This document shows, piece after piece, positions 1 through 12,700 of a stretch of 64,000 nt of DNA (position 1 is its first letter; each line of letters opens with the position of its first letter). Source of the stretch: Circinella minor (Eukaryota > Mucoromycota > Mucoromycetes > Mucorales > Lichtheimiaceae); the NCBI GenBank assembly GCA_016758965.1, contig JAEPRB010000023.1, positions 1 through 64,000 on the forward strand. The letters are read 5' to 3'. Below the pieces are notes generated by a model that was not told the DNA's origin, searched no databases, and saw nothing but the letters and a program-made list of their open reading frames with translations. The position numbers and the translations under genes were made by a program.

Positions 1-1660
1 CTATGAAAATGTTGTCAAAAAAAAAAATTACATATTACTTTCCATATCGGAATTTAAAACGGGAAAATATATTTCCTTTTACTGAGATTATGTTTCCGGG
101 AAAAAAAGTAAACTGCTGGGGGGTTTCAACTAGTACTATAACAAGCTATTATACCTTAAATTAATATTAGGGAAAAAAGCCATTATTCATGTTGAGTAAA
201 ATTAATACTCCAGTTTGTGGGACTTTTTGCTAATATATGATATGAATTAACTTTTTTTTATCCAATGAATTGCCTTTCCATATTGAATTATATATTACGC
301 TTCAATTAAAAGCAAAGTGTGGACATCTGTGCTGTATTTAAACCATATTTGCGAAATTCAAGAGTTAGTTTACTTGAACCGTTATTTACCCGCCATTTCA
401 ACAAAATTTCCTATTTTGGGTAAGAATAAAATTTAATTCTTCAATAGAGTTTACTTTCTTTTGAAAGAAAAATGGAATTTTACCAAGTTTTTCTTCATAA
501 ATCATAATCAACCATACATCTATGTATCCTTCCGTGGTCTTTTCAAATAGTACCATGTTTGAGTCTCGTATCAGTAAATAGAAAATTTTGCGATATATTA
601 CACTACAGTGGACAGATATTTTACACGATAAATAGCAGAAAGATGGTTACATGAGAAACTGTAATAAAGAAGAGCATGAGAAGAGTCTTTATACAATAAA
701 TAATAAATATGCTGTTTTTGCTGTTTTTAAGTATACAATTCGATCATTTCTACGGGTATTATCAATATGTATATATACATTTAGCATTATAGCATACAGT
801 TTGTAAAAGCAGTAAACTCACTTCTAAAAAAAAAAAAAAGAGAGATGAAATACACTATATGAATACATTTAAAAAGTTCATAAACATAATCCACAACGTG
901 CATTCCCATCAAATTTCGATTTAGAATACGTTAGTTCAGTGGTTACGGTAGTCTCCTCGGGGAAGCTTAATGATACCAATAACTTTTATCAATAACCATG
1001 TAATACGATACCCATTAAAAGTTGACCTTTCTTGGTAATATGTCAAGTATACGTCAGTAACATCCCTGGTATTTAATAATTATTCAGTACAAATGAAATT
1101 AAAGATTTACTCACTATTCTCTTTTCATACGTCAAGGTAATCAAACATATAATAGTGGACAAGTTGATGGTTCCCATTTTTTTATTAAAAAATTACATAG
1201 TTACCACCTGTTGATGTGATAACCGCCACAGTTAATATAACGACCCAATCAATATAGTTTTGATGAGAATTTCTCAGATTACACAATTTGTTAAAACAAA
1301 CCATGATCAAGCACAAATTGTTACAAACTTAGATAACTTCATAATACCCATTTAATAAGATTTAATTAACCATAATAATAACAATTAATCCAAATCCATC
1401 AATCTTTTTTGACAGCTGCTATCCTATCGTAATCACCTAAAACCAAATTGGCTCTTTTCTTCATATATCCATAATCCATTCCACTATAACTCCAAATTAC
1501 CCTTTCCCCCCACTTTTTTCCCCAACATCAAATCTATCCATCATATATCTTAATATCCATTTCGAAATTAATTAAATGATTGAGAGAGCGTATGGAGCGC
1601 AAAAGAAGAGTTTTTTTTTATTGCACAAAAAAGTAGAGAAATAAAAAGGTAAAAAGCAAT
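1..1660. other. AT-rich intergenic region
   Basis: I see no gene here. The stretch is AT-rich with short homopolymers and no open frame with a recognisable domain on either strand. Its last part lies downstream of the minus-strand RPS23 stop, so it should hold that gene's 3' UTR and polyadenylation region. Confidence 0.6.
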
Positions 1661-2489
1661 TTATGATCTGGGCTTTTCCTTCTTTTCCTTGTACAAAGCA
1701 AGAAGAGCGACACCAGCGACCTTGACGACCTTGAAACGGACACCAGGAATATCACCAATGGCACGACCCTTACGACCGAAACCGGCAATAAGGACTTCGT
1801 CGTTTTCGTCAACGTAGTTCAAACAACCATCATTGGGAACGAAAGCAGTAACCTTCTTACCGTTCTTGATAAGTTGAACACGAACACACTTACGAATAGC
1901 AGAGTTAGGTTGCTTAGCTTCAACACCACTATTATTATTATTTTTTAAAAAAAAATGAATTAATAATTTGTGGTCAGTTTTCTTTGTTCAATTTATATTA
2001 TTCGTTAATGTATATTATCGTTCTTTTTTTTTCTGTTGTTATTTGTTGTTGTTGTTTTTTTTTTCTTTTGTTGCGGAAAGGGCCTTACATCTTTTCAAGG
2101 ACAATGCCCTTGGCGTGGGAAGCACCACCGAATGGGTTGGAGCGGAAAGCGGTACCGAGAGCACGCTTCTTGTATTGTTTATCGGCCCAACGTTGTTCAC
2201 GACGATCAAATCGAAGCTTACGGGCAGCGTTCAAACCTCTAGGTTGTCCCTTACCTAATGAAATAATAAAATAGGTGTTAATTTATAATGTTGTATTACA
2301 ATCGAATTCTGAAATGTATCAACGCATAGATAAGCATATATCTATTTTCCCTCCCGCATTCTTTTTTTTTTTAATAGCATCGATCCATCAATATATATTA
2401 TTCATCCATCCGTATCTATTATCTATCTATCCATCTAATCCATTAACTGCCTCTCTTTTGTATTTTTCCAAATTCTTCAACGTACCCAT
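1661..2489 (-). CDS. RPS23: 40S ribosomal protein S23 (uS12)
   Basis: Decoding-centre protein of the small ribosomal subunit (uS12 family), acting in the cytosol and assembled in the nucleolus. Three exons join on the minus strand: 2489-2486 (ATGG only), 2254-2089 and 1928-1661, giving 145 aa, the same length as the yeast protein. The product begins Met-Gly-Lys-Gly-Gln-Pro-Arg-Gly. It carries the family signatures [36 protein letters not shown] and GRKG, and ends in [13 protein letters not shown] is the segment with the conserved proline loop. Intron 1 (2485-2255) interrupts the second codon, a layout common in ribosomal protein genes, and uses a gtacgt donor. Intron 2 is 2088-1929. It is divergent from the Rqt4-like gene at 2705. 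The family assignment is essentially certain; splice sites are inferred from conservation. Confidence 0.96.
2400..2412 (-). promoter_or_regulatory. ATTCATCCATCCG element in RPS23 intron 1
   Basis: The 13-mer sits in a run of ATCC/ATCT tetranucleotides inside the first RPS23 intron. The identical 13-mer occurs upstream of RPL17 at 52122-52134, in the same orientation relative to the gene. A role in ribosomal-protein gene expression is inference. Confidence 0.35.
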
Positions 2490-2704
2490 GGTTGCTTATA
2501 TGGTTTATCGGAAAGAAGGTTCGTAGTGCTGCCGCTGTTGCTCAATCATATCGTCCTTGTCCCAGCCGAACATTGCTTTTGGAAAATTAAAGTTTCTCCG
2601 CTCTCCAGATTTGGAAATTCACTGCGGTTCTGAAATGTGGATACATATTTAAAAGAAAAAGTCGATACACCCTATATTATTCTCTTTACGTTTACCTTTA
2701 TAAA
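2490..2704. promoter_or_regulatory. Divergent promoter, RPS23 / Rqt4-like gene
   Basis: Only 215 bp separate the RPS23 start codon (minus) from the start of the zinc-finger gene (plus), so both promoters must lie here or in the first RPS23 intron. The block is less AT-rich than neighbouring intergenic DNA. I did not identify a specific factor site. Confidence 0.55.
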
Positions 2705-4506
2705 ATGAACTTGGAAACTTGGGCTATTGATAAATTGAGTCAATTTCTTGGCATTGATGATGAAACATTAAAAACTCAAGTATTACCTTATTTAATGTCT
2801 TATGATTCACCTGATGCATTAGGTGAACACTTGATGGTATTTTATCACAACCAGTTTCTTTATACATATATATATATCTTTCGAGATAAAATACCAAAAA
2901 AACCAAGGTTATAGCTTTAACTATAATTATTATTATTATTAAAAGGGTATGTTAGGTACTAGTAACGAATCAATTGCTTTCATTCAAGAGTTTACTACAC
3001 GTCGATTTAAAAATAAAAATAACAAGTCTACTGCTGGCGGTTCTTCCTCTTCTCATACAAAAAGCGCCTCTCGTCCGGCGCAGCAGGAACCGCGTCATGA
3101 ACCGCAGCAGAAACAGAAACAACAAGGGCAACAACATTTTCCATCTCTTCCAGCTGAACAAAACCGACAAACAGATTGGCCAGCCAATATTAATGTTTAT
3201 ATGAAAAAAGATACCCAAGTCGATTATTTTTCTGGGTAAGAATAATTAAGGATTTAGAGGTGCATGAATTTGTCAAAGTAGTTCATATAACTAACAATAA
3301 TTGTGGATTATCCTTTTTTTTTTCTAATAGTACTTCTAAAAAGAACAAGGGAAAATCTAATTCATCATCTTCTAATACTACTACAACCACGGAGACGACT
3401 ACTACTACTACTAATACTAAGAAAAAAAAGAAAAATGAAATGACACTTGAAGCAGCATTAAAAGAATTACATATCAAAGCATCGACAGAAGAAAATGGTA
3501 AACGACGACCCTGTCAATGTCAAGGTATATATATTCTTACACCCGCCCACACATATATGTGTATATATATATACAACTCACCTTTAACAGAAACAAAATC
3601 AACAGAATATTAATAAAAAAAAGGTACATTTATATTATAGCAACGAAACATCCATTATTGACAATTGCACCCAACTGCTTAAATTGTGGAAAAATCATTT
3701 GTACAGTAGAAGGAACTGGTCCATGTACATTTTGTGGTACACCTGTTCTTTCTAAAGAACAACAGGTCTTACTGATCGCCGAAGCTAAACGAAAACGTGC
3801 TGAAGAAAAACAACGACTTAATGCTGAACAACAATCTAGCAAAAAACGAAGCAAAGGAACTACAGCTTCTGTTGGTTATGCTGCTAAAGTCAGTGGTCAA
3901 ATTGTTCCTGTTAATGCTTATCAAGAACCTGTATTCGATAACGATCAAGAGGAACAAAATCGGCAAAAGGCAGAGGCTCACAAAGAAAAATTATTAGAAT
4001 TTCAACGTACCAGTGCAAAACGAACAACTGTCATTGATCAAGCTACTGATTTTACTTTACCCACTGATCAATTGAATCCATGGTTAACACCTCAAGAACG
4101 TGCTTTGGAAATGAAAAAGAAACAATCTAATATGAAACGATTAATGCGATCATCAGGTGCTGGTTCAGGACGACGGGTAATGACAATCGATGTTCATTCA
4201 AAACAAGTGGTTATGAATGATGCAGAGTCTTCTTCAGAGGAATCTGAACCTGAAGAATTGTCAGTTAAAAGATCACCACAACAACCAAAAGAAGAAGATG
4301 GATCAGCACGTACCTATGCTAATAATCCATTATTGAAAGGAATTGAAGCACCGAAATTTGTTGGAAAACATAAATCATTATCAGGAGGTCGGAATAGACG
4401 AAAACATCGAGTTCAATATGATGATGATGATATGCTTGGTGATTTTCAATACATGGCAAGCATGGCTGACGATCGTGACGTAGAACTAGAACCAGCATGT
4501 GGATAG
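2705..4506 (+). CDS. rqt4: TRIP4/Rqt4-type C2HC5 zinc-finger protein
   Basis: Likely subunit of the ASC-1 / ribosome-quality-control trigger (RQT) complex, which works with a Slh1/ASCC3 helicase to split collided, ubiquitinated ribosomes. Four exons join in phase: 2705-2836, 2946-3235, 3331-3524 and 3641-4506, giving 493 aa. A helical N-terminus (about 1-75, LGEHLMGMLGTSNES region) is followed by a Lys/Ser/Thr/Gln-rich linker. The C2HC5 zinc finger lies at about 199-236, with a CQC, then CLNCGKIIC, then GPCTFCG; the RPCQCQ|ATKHPL junction falls on the third intron. A charged coiled-coil-like stretch and an acidic/serine tail follow. The ASCH domain found at the end of animal TRIP4 is not present, as expected for Rqt4-like fungal forms. 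It shares a promoter region with RPS23. Confidence 0.85.
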
Positions 4507-4690
4507 TTATATATTTACTGGACACAATAGCTTAAAACTAGAAGATTTATAATTCTCTATAATCACATTGTATTGTCATGAAGGAAATAATGAACATAAA
4601 CAAAACTCTAATATATTATTATATTGGATGATCGACCGGTATTGGAGGGATTGGTGAGTCAATTTAACGAAAAGAGGAATAAGAAAAATA

Positions 4691-4729
<39 letters not shown>

Positions 4730-4857
4730 AGGGAATATATATATTATTGTGTATTCTATAATAATAATTATATCTACATGAGAGTGAGGAAGGATACAAA
4801 TGTACTTTTTTTAAAGAGGAAATTATAAGGGATTGTAATATTGAAATGAAGAATCTA
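4507..4857. other. Convergent 3' intergenic region with (GA)n
   Basis: Gap between two convergent genes, presumably holding both polyadenylation sites. It contains a GA dinucleotide microsatellite at about 4693-4727 and no gene. Confidence 0.6.
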
Positions 4858-5565
4858 TCATCTTACATGTTCTATTTTATTACTTCTTTGCTCCTTTTGA
4901 CTATTTTCTCTCCATTTTTGATGAACAAAAGCAATACCAATTAAAACAACACCCAAACGCCATATTCTTGACCAGATTGTATCAATTTTATTTGGGTTAT
5001 CTGGATAACGATCATCGTCAAATCCTGCTTGACGTCTTCGTTCAGCTGCTTGTGAAATACGCTGTTTTCGACGCAATTCTTCTGCTTCATAATGTTTCGC
5101 ATAATGTTCTCGATAATTAAATTTATTAGTATGATTTTGTCCCATGCCTTCTGCTTGTGCTCTTGCACTTGCTGATCCAGTGTTTTTCGCTCGTCTTGCT
5201 CGCCCATGCCATGATTGAGATGGTGCTGTACGAAATGCTGCATTATAAACGGACGTTGCATTGCTTCCATAATAAGAGGAACTACTGGTCGAATCATTAC
5301 CAGAATCAGTGGAAGCATCATAGGTTCGTCGACTTGCTTCATTACCAAGTATTGCATAGGCTTCATTTACTTCCAAAAACTTAGCATGAGCTTCTGTGTT
5401 GTTTGGATTTAAATCAGGGTGGTATTGTTTCGAAAGTCGATAATATGATTTTTTTATGGCTCGTTTATCTGCATTACGTTGAATGTTGAGAACGTCGTAA
5501 TGGCTTTTTCTTTTTAATGCTATGGCAGTAGAATGAAAGGGTCGTCGGATCACAAGTGGGTTCAT
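4858..5565 (-). CDS. DNAJC30-like mitochondrial J-domain protein
   Basis: Single-exon gene of 235 aa, a co-chaperone that would stimulate an Hsp70 ATPase. The chosen start gives MNPLVIRRPFHSTAIALKRK, a basic, hydroxylated leader typical of mitochondrial import. An in-frame Met 25 codons upstream (5640) would add a His/Thr-rich extension and is less likely. The J domain spans about 22-85 with the HPD triad at 49-51 and a YDVLN start. A Ser/Ala-rich linker, a FNYREHYAKHYEAEELRRKQ helix and one hydrophobic membrane segment near the C-terminus (GVVLIGIAFV) follow. This order (leader, J domain, FNxxxHY helix, single terminal membrane helix) and the length match human DNAJC30, an inner-membrane protein linked to complex I/ATP synthase function. 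The exact fungal role is inference. Confidence 0.85.
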   Translation of the reverse strand: MNPLVIRRPFHSTAIALKRKSHYDVLNIQRNADKRAIKKSYYRLSKQYHPDLNPNNTEAHAKFLEVNEAYAILGNEASRRTYDASTDSGNDSTSSSSYYGSNATSVYNAAFRTAPSQSWHGRARRAKNTGSASARAQAEGMGQNHTNKFNYREHYAKHYEAEELRRKQRISQAAERRRQAGFDDDRYPDNPNKIDTIWSRIWRLGVVLIGIAFVHQKWRENSQKEQRSNKIEHVR

Positions 5566-8049
5566 TATTTTCACATAAGTAAATGGTATGTGTGTATGCG
5601 TGTTTATGTGATTATGAAAAAGGAAAGTTGTTTGAAACACAACTTTTAGTTCAGTTCTGAGTGTAATGAATCAGAAAATATCTGCCAAGTCACGATAGGC
5701 TGCTCCCTCTTCCCCCCCCCTCACTCCTCCTACTAAGCTTTTACAAAGCAATGAACTATATTTTCTATCAAGGAATAATAACTAATTGAACTTGTCATTC
5801 TTAGATGATTCTAAGTTGAGTGTAGAGATATTATCACAATTCACTTATCAAACAATGCTATCTTGACCATTAAATAGTGTTTTAGGAGTATACAATATGA
5901 TGTAGTAGTTGGTATTACAGGATTCGCTACAAGCATTCTATATTTTGATTCTATGAATATACAATAAATAAAAAGTCATCAAACAAGTTCTTAACACCAT
6001 TAACACATATTCAACCACTCATATGTAACACTACGTAAAAACATATATTTCTCGTTTGGCATGTCATACAAAGATTATGGACTACCGCTATCCGGCGTTT
6101 TGTACATAATAATATAATAATAATAAATGATAAGATCTATAAATATCGTTTATAAGAATTGAACTGCTAATATCAATAGTTTTATAAACGTTTCCAGGAT
6201 GTATAAATATAATAATTATTCAAATAGTGTATAGATGACACAGGATACAACTCATTCATTGTAACAAATTACAACTGATTTTCTTTTGAAAAAATTGTAT
6301 GAAAAGACAAGAGGGTGTCTATAGAGTAGTGTTTAAAACTATTTAAAAGCATATCTATATATGTTAAACAACACATGATAAGAAGGGAATAAAAAAAAAT
6401 TATATTTCAAATGGTTATTGCTAAAAAAAAAACGTAGCTACTTTTGATGATTACAAAGTTTCATTTTATCCCAACATACTTTTGAAAATCACTCTGTTGA
6501 AATGTTGGTGAGGAGTGACTGTGATGTATTAATTACATCTCATATACTACATGGGTAGATACGTACATAAATTATCAAAACTATGATATACGTAGTTACT
6601 ATCATATTACCAGCTTATGTAGGTATGACGTTAATTTTTATTATTAGATGGCAATAAATAAGAAATTTTGGTAATGTATCTAAAATTAAACTACGTATTT
6701 CTATTAAATACTTGTTTCAATATCATGTATGCACATGATCAACACAGGAGAAGTACATAATGTTTTAAATCATGTGTGTAATACCTATGTGAATTTAAAA
6801 GCATGGTAAAAATTAAATAATTAATACATTAAAACGATAATTAATTGTTTACATCGATTAACAGCAAAGAATTAAGATAATTATTTGTTTGTCGTGCAAT
6901 ACGTAATATAAAAACTAAATACAATAACTTTTTCTCTATTCTTACTTTCATATGATCAACATTATTATTACGTATGGTACATCACATAATAATAAAAAAG
7001 CAAGATGATATCTTTTTCATATTATAAAGTTATTTTTTAAAAATAGTATTCTGATGACAAAAGTAGGAGAGGGTGATCATGACATAATCATATCAAAATA
7101 TATTTTTATTTGTTTGTTTACTCACACAAGGAACTTGAAGACCCTGGATTTATTTTTTAACATAACGTATTATACAAATAATCCAATATTAAATCACAAG
7201 GTCAAGAATCAAGGGATATACGGAAAAGAAAAAGGAGAGAATAGAATGGTTTTTTTTTTAGTTACTTATCTTTATTTGTGGATTTTATATATGTTATTGA
7301 TAAGAATAAACAAATAATAGTATGGGTAAGTTATGTATACTTATCCATCTGAAATTAGATTTCTTAAAGTACAATGATTCGGTTTTGTTCATGTCCACTT
7401 TCTTCAAACTTATATATATATATAATATCAAGAAGAAATAATGATACGTAGTATTAAATAATAGAACTATAGCTTTTTAATAAAGAGATCCTACGTTAAA
7501 ACATTTATAAGATAACTCATTAAATGAATATGAGCATATGATTTAGTACGTAGTGAGGTGATTGTTGTTGTATACACAAATATGTAATGATCTATATTAA
7601 TATTATATCCCATTACTCTATTGATCTAATTATTGATTATATTATTTGGGTTAACATATTAATGATAACGACAAGAAAACTGGTATGGTATGTAGAAAGA
7701 TCATTCAAGTAACATCTTGTAAAATAGGTAAAAGAATTAATAATATAGAATGAGGAGATTATAAGTAAGAAAAAAAAAACTGTCATTTTTTGTTACTACT
7801 CTCAGTATACATATAATAGTAAATTGATGATACATAGCTATACACTTTTTTTATTACTACTAATGAGTATATAACGTAATAAAATGGTATAACTTAGATA
7901 TAAAGTAAACAGAAATTTACAAAACAAAAACAAATATTACATAAAAAAAAAAAAGAAGAGACAGGACAAGGTCAAGTAATAATATATAGTAACCACAAAA
8001 ACATGTATTATCAAAATAATATATTAGCCTTCTTCTACGTAATAAACTT
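5566..8049. other. AT-rich intergenic region rich in TACGTA
   Basis: No gene recognised in about 2.5 kb. A plus-strand frame at 7054-7317 is low-complexity and lacks any domain. The palindrome TACGTA occurs at 6032, 6560, 6589, 6692, 6900, 6969, 7445, 7547 and 8036, far more often than base composition predicts. Confidence 0.6.
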
Positions 8050-9746
8050 TTAAAAAATACGCAAGAATTTCAATGTCATTATCAAAAAGATGAAGAGTTG
8101 TAATGATGGAACTAATTGACCAACGGCCATACTCGTTTTATCTTGTGCATTTGTAGAAGATTGACCATCAGCACCTGATGTTACGGAAGCACTTGCTGTA
8201 GAGGAGGATGTTGAACCATTGGTAACACTTGGATTGGATTCAGTTGGATAAACCCATGAAGTTTCCCAATAAGGTTGTGAAATATTCATACATTCTTGAA
8301 TAGTCACTACATTGAATGTTTGTTGAAGTTGAGGTAACCATTTTTCAGCCATAGAAACAGTAGAATTATTTAATTCATGTTCTAAAACGATATGACCTTG
8401 TGCATTATCACTACCGTTCTTGCGGTTTTCAATCCAACCTTCAAAGTAACCATCGACGGTAGAAGGAGCCAAGTTACCCCCACCATCACCAGGCATATTC
8501 CAATCATTAGAATCCTATAATAGATAGAACACATACACGTTATATTTTTGTAATGAGTTTTTTTTTTCTTTTCAAGGTGAAAATGTTTTTCTACTAATTA
8601 ATGGAGGGGGTGTCATTGGCGTATTGAGTAATATTATTTGAATACTATGGTTACCTCATCCCAAAGAACAGTACGTAAGCCCATTTGCCATGCAATAGCT
8701 CGAACACGATCATCTACATCACCATAGGGTGCTATATATAAAAAAAAAAATTAACAAAAAAGGAGAAGAAAAAAAAATGATACTTTTTTAGTAAAATAGT
8801 CTAAAAAAAAAAAACTTTCAAATATAGTAAAAAATAATAATCAGAAAAATGAAAAAGCCCTTACGCCTCCAACATTTAGGTGTAACCCCGGTTGCTTCCT
8901 TAACGGCACGGAGCGACCAATAAAGTTCAGCAACAACCAATTCATTTGATTGTGCAGTCATTTGAGGATGTGACCATGTATGAATACAAATGACGTGACC
9001 ATTGTTAATAGCACGTTGAGCAGCAGCAGGAAAAGTAACTACATTGGAACCGATATACTATTATAAAAAAATTATTTGTTGTCATGGTTTAATTAAGTCT
9101 ATTTGTGATTTAGAGTTAAGAGAAACAAAAAGTAGTTTACAAAGAAGAAGAAGAAGGACACGTCGGTGTTTACATAATATAGTGTATTATTATTAATATT
9201 ACTTACAAAGAGTGTTGCCGTTTGATTATGTTCAGCCAAAAAATTATACAAGTTAGGTTCAGCCCAAGAAGAATTACCAGTATCAGGAATATTAAATGGT
9301 CCGTCATCATAAGTAAGGCCCCAATCACCCACTCTAGGACAATAATAAATATCTTCAGGCAAATAGGATACCTTAGGCTTGACACAATTGGAATCTGACC
9401 ACCAACAATATGGATCCGTAGTATAATCATAACCATTCATATCCAAATCACCATTCGAAAGAGCCTTTCTTACAGTGGCATTAGGAACATGATCCCAATC
9501 AATGGAATTGATAACATTTTGAATTTCAGGTGTATTGGTAGTAGGTGTACCCCATGGTTCAGGATAAGCAGTTAAATTAAGTGTTTGAGTGCTTAAAGTA
9601 GGATCGGTATTACGACTTGTTTGATAACTTGATGCAACCCCGGAAGGAACAGAAAATGGTGGGAGCCAGGTAGGAGATGATACGGCAAGAATGCCGGAAT
9701 CCGTACTCGATGCAGAAGAAGCAGATTGGGTAGCTGATGCTGACAT
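8050..9746 (-). CDS. Chitin deacetylase (CE4), GPI-anchor type
   Basis: Polysaccharide deacetylase converting cell-wall chitin to chitosan, a major wall polymer of Mucoromycota. Four exons join in phase: 9746-9207, 9057-8865, 8731-8655 and 8514-8050, giving 424 aa. All CE4 motifs are visible: TYDDGP (about 145-150, catalytic Asp and metal Asp), HTWSHP (206-211, metal His pair), RPPYGDVDDRVR (244-255, split by intron 2), LWDEDSNDW (motif 4) and LEHELN with the catalytic-type His near 316. The C-terminus is Ser/Thr/Ala-rich and ends in a hydrophobic segment (PSLQLFIFLIMTLKFL), as in GPI-anchored deacetylases. The visible start gives a Ser/Ala-rich N-terminus without a signal peptide, so a further 5' exon encoding one is likely upstream of 9746. 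I could not place it. Confidence 0.92.
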
Positions 9747-12700
9747 TTTCTTTTTAGGTTTAAGGGTTCTACTTTTTTTTTTTTTTTAGTGTGTAAAATA
9801 AAGAAAAAAGAAAAAAGATATAGTACAAGTTAAAAAAAAAAAGAGGACAAGAAATGAAGAAAAAAAGAATTGTTTTCCCTTTTTTATATTGTTGTTCCAT
9901 TGCTGGGAAAAGAATTGAAAAGTATATAATTAGAATGATTTTTGTCGTCATTGAGGATATCGAGGCGTTTTTAATGTTCTTTTATTATTGAGACAAGTTA
10001 CGTATCATGTTTGTGTTATAGATTGTAAAAATCTATAAAAAAAAAAAAAAGATGAGGAGGGTTATATACATGTATAGTAGTAAACAATAAAGCAAAATTC
10101 CTTAAAAGAAAAGAGCTATTAATAATATAATTTTTAATAGAACAACTCATGAGCCTTTTTTGTTGTTGTTGTTGTTGTTGTTCATAACAATAATAATATT
10201 TACTGTATCAATGTATTAAGGTGGAACTCTCTCTTTCTTTTCTTGGCAACAAATTTGTTTTATGCCGGAATTATTTTTTCCCTTTGAAAACTTCCAAATA
10301 AGGTGAATTTATAACGATTTTGAAGTTACACAAAAAAAGCTTGTTTTTTTTTCTACCTTACAAAAAAAACAACTGAAGCTTTTTTGAGGGCAACGCATAA
10401 ACCCCCGTTTCGGTTATCATGCTCCGTGTTGTTTTTAGAGAAATCAATGAAATATCTTTTTATTTTTATCACTGTTTCCGCTTGCTCCTCCTTTTTTTTT
10501 TTTTTTTTACCGTGATGATGCTGTGTAATCTTTTTTGATTGCAAAAAGTTAAAATGATACACATTTTGTAGCGCGCACTTTTTTTTTTTTATACTTTGCC
10601 ACACCTTGTTTTTTTTTTTTTTTGCTCCTTTTTAAAAATTAGTTTCTTTCTCTTCTAAAAGCTAATATATTCCCATTTTATTTTTAACATAAAAACTGAG
10701 ATAGGACAATAAAAAAAAAAAAGCTGATATACGTATCAATAGTAAAGTAAAATATATAATATATTTTAAATAGATGAAAAATGTCACACTGTAAAAAAAA
10801 AATATGTGTAACAATTTATAAAAGAATGCTTCATAAATGTTACTGCTACTTATTTATTGATGATATATATTGATATATATGACTACCTTAAAATGTCGTT
10901 TATATATAATAATATATCTAGGAAAAAATGTCGTTTATACTATAAACTAACTATGACTACCACCCTCACCCTCACGCCCCTTCCTTTCTTAAACAAATGA
11001 TGAATAATGAAAATCAATAAAATACTGTGAATATCACTCGCATGTCTTTCCGTAAATGGGGGGGGAGGTGATATTGATGCATTATGCAAAATTAAATCTT
11101 TTGTTTCTTTTTCAGAGTACATTGTACTTACTCAAAAAAAAAATCATTATTTATCTAAATACTACCTATTCTCATTTTTTTTTTGATACTGATGTTATTT
11201 TATAATTAGTCCAAGAAAAAAAAGGAATTATTATTTACAAATATGTATTTCCTCCATATTTGGATCATACGAATTTTTTCAGGGGCAAAATAATCCGGAA
11301 AAGAGGGGAAAACAAGACAGAGTGGAGAGGAAAAAAGATCAAGGATGAACAATAATATCATTAAAAGAACAACCAAAAAACAATAATTATTGTGTGTTGA
11401 TTTATTATTCGAAAAAAGTATGTTTTTCTTTTTTTACGCCCTAACTATCTATTTCATTAAAATTTATTGTAGCAAAAAAAAAAAAAAAATTATTCCTCCT
11501 TTATATTCTTCCTCAAATAATTGATCGAATAAGTATTATATATATACTATATATATATATATAACTTCATGAAATAATACATCATTATATAATGTATATA
11601 ACACTAAAAAAAAATACAATGGATAATGAATAGGGTCCTGATTTTTTTTTTTTTTGACATTTACTATTCAATAATCATAAACTTGTCGTTAACTGATAAT
11701 CTGCTTTTTATATCTTCTGAACCTCTTGTTTTAATTCCCACTTTTTCAATGAACGGGTTCTTGTACAACAACACAGATATGCCTTTGAGTAGTCCCAAGT
11801 TATCTATAGATCTCACTTTTTTTTTTCGGACTTTCTAGGTTGATTAACCGATGCAACCTACATGTGCTTTTTACATTAGCTTTTTTACATAATTATATAC
11901 AATTACAATAACAGTAACAATCAGAAAAAACTATATATATAATAGAGATAAAGCGGAATAAAAAATTATGGATAAGGTTTTTTTTCTACTTGTGTGTTCT
12001 ATATTATGTGATGTGGACATCATCTTATTTGGTATCACATTTTATAGATAGATGAAAAATTTAGTAAGATTAAAATCATGGTTAAATGATTGGATAAATT
12101 AATAAAGAAATTAAAAAAGGCTTTACTCTAAATGTAAAAGACATGAAAAGCAAGATTGTAAAAGTTATATAAGATTTTTTTTTCTTGGTCATTGTTTATT
12201 CTTATATATACAAAAAAGGACCGTACATCATTGTTACTATTATTAAAAAAAAAAAATCCATTTTCTTTCTTTTCTATTTAGTATTATATAAACTTGATAT
12301 TACATTGGTTGAAATAGATCATCTGTGTCATTAGCAATGGCTGTACAACATTCGACAGAAATTTTTCTCTTTTGATATATTAAACATTTTATTTCTCTCA
12401 AGTCATTTATATGTTGTGCTCTTTGTGTTTTTTTTTCTTTGTTGCGACTCTCTCTCCCTTTTTAAAAAAAATAAATAATAACTTTCCCTCCCCCTCTCTC
12501 TTTAGAATAACTAATAACCCCTTTATAAAATTAAAAATAAAAAACCCTCAAATGATTATTGAAGTAGAAGAAGTATTTAATTGTCGCGCGGAGGTGGCGG
12601 GGAAAAAATGGATAGAATCTAACACAATTGTAATGTGAAAGGATCAAAGAAGAAGAAGAAAGGGGGGGGGGAGGAAAGGAAAGGAACATGTTCTGGGATG

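Noticed and set aside
5566..5640. Upstream in-frame Met for the J-protein (260 aa)
   Set aside because: The extension is His/Thr-rich and would bury the basic mitochondrial leader starting at the second Met, so I kept the shorter form.
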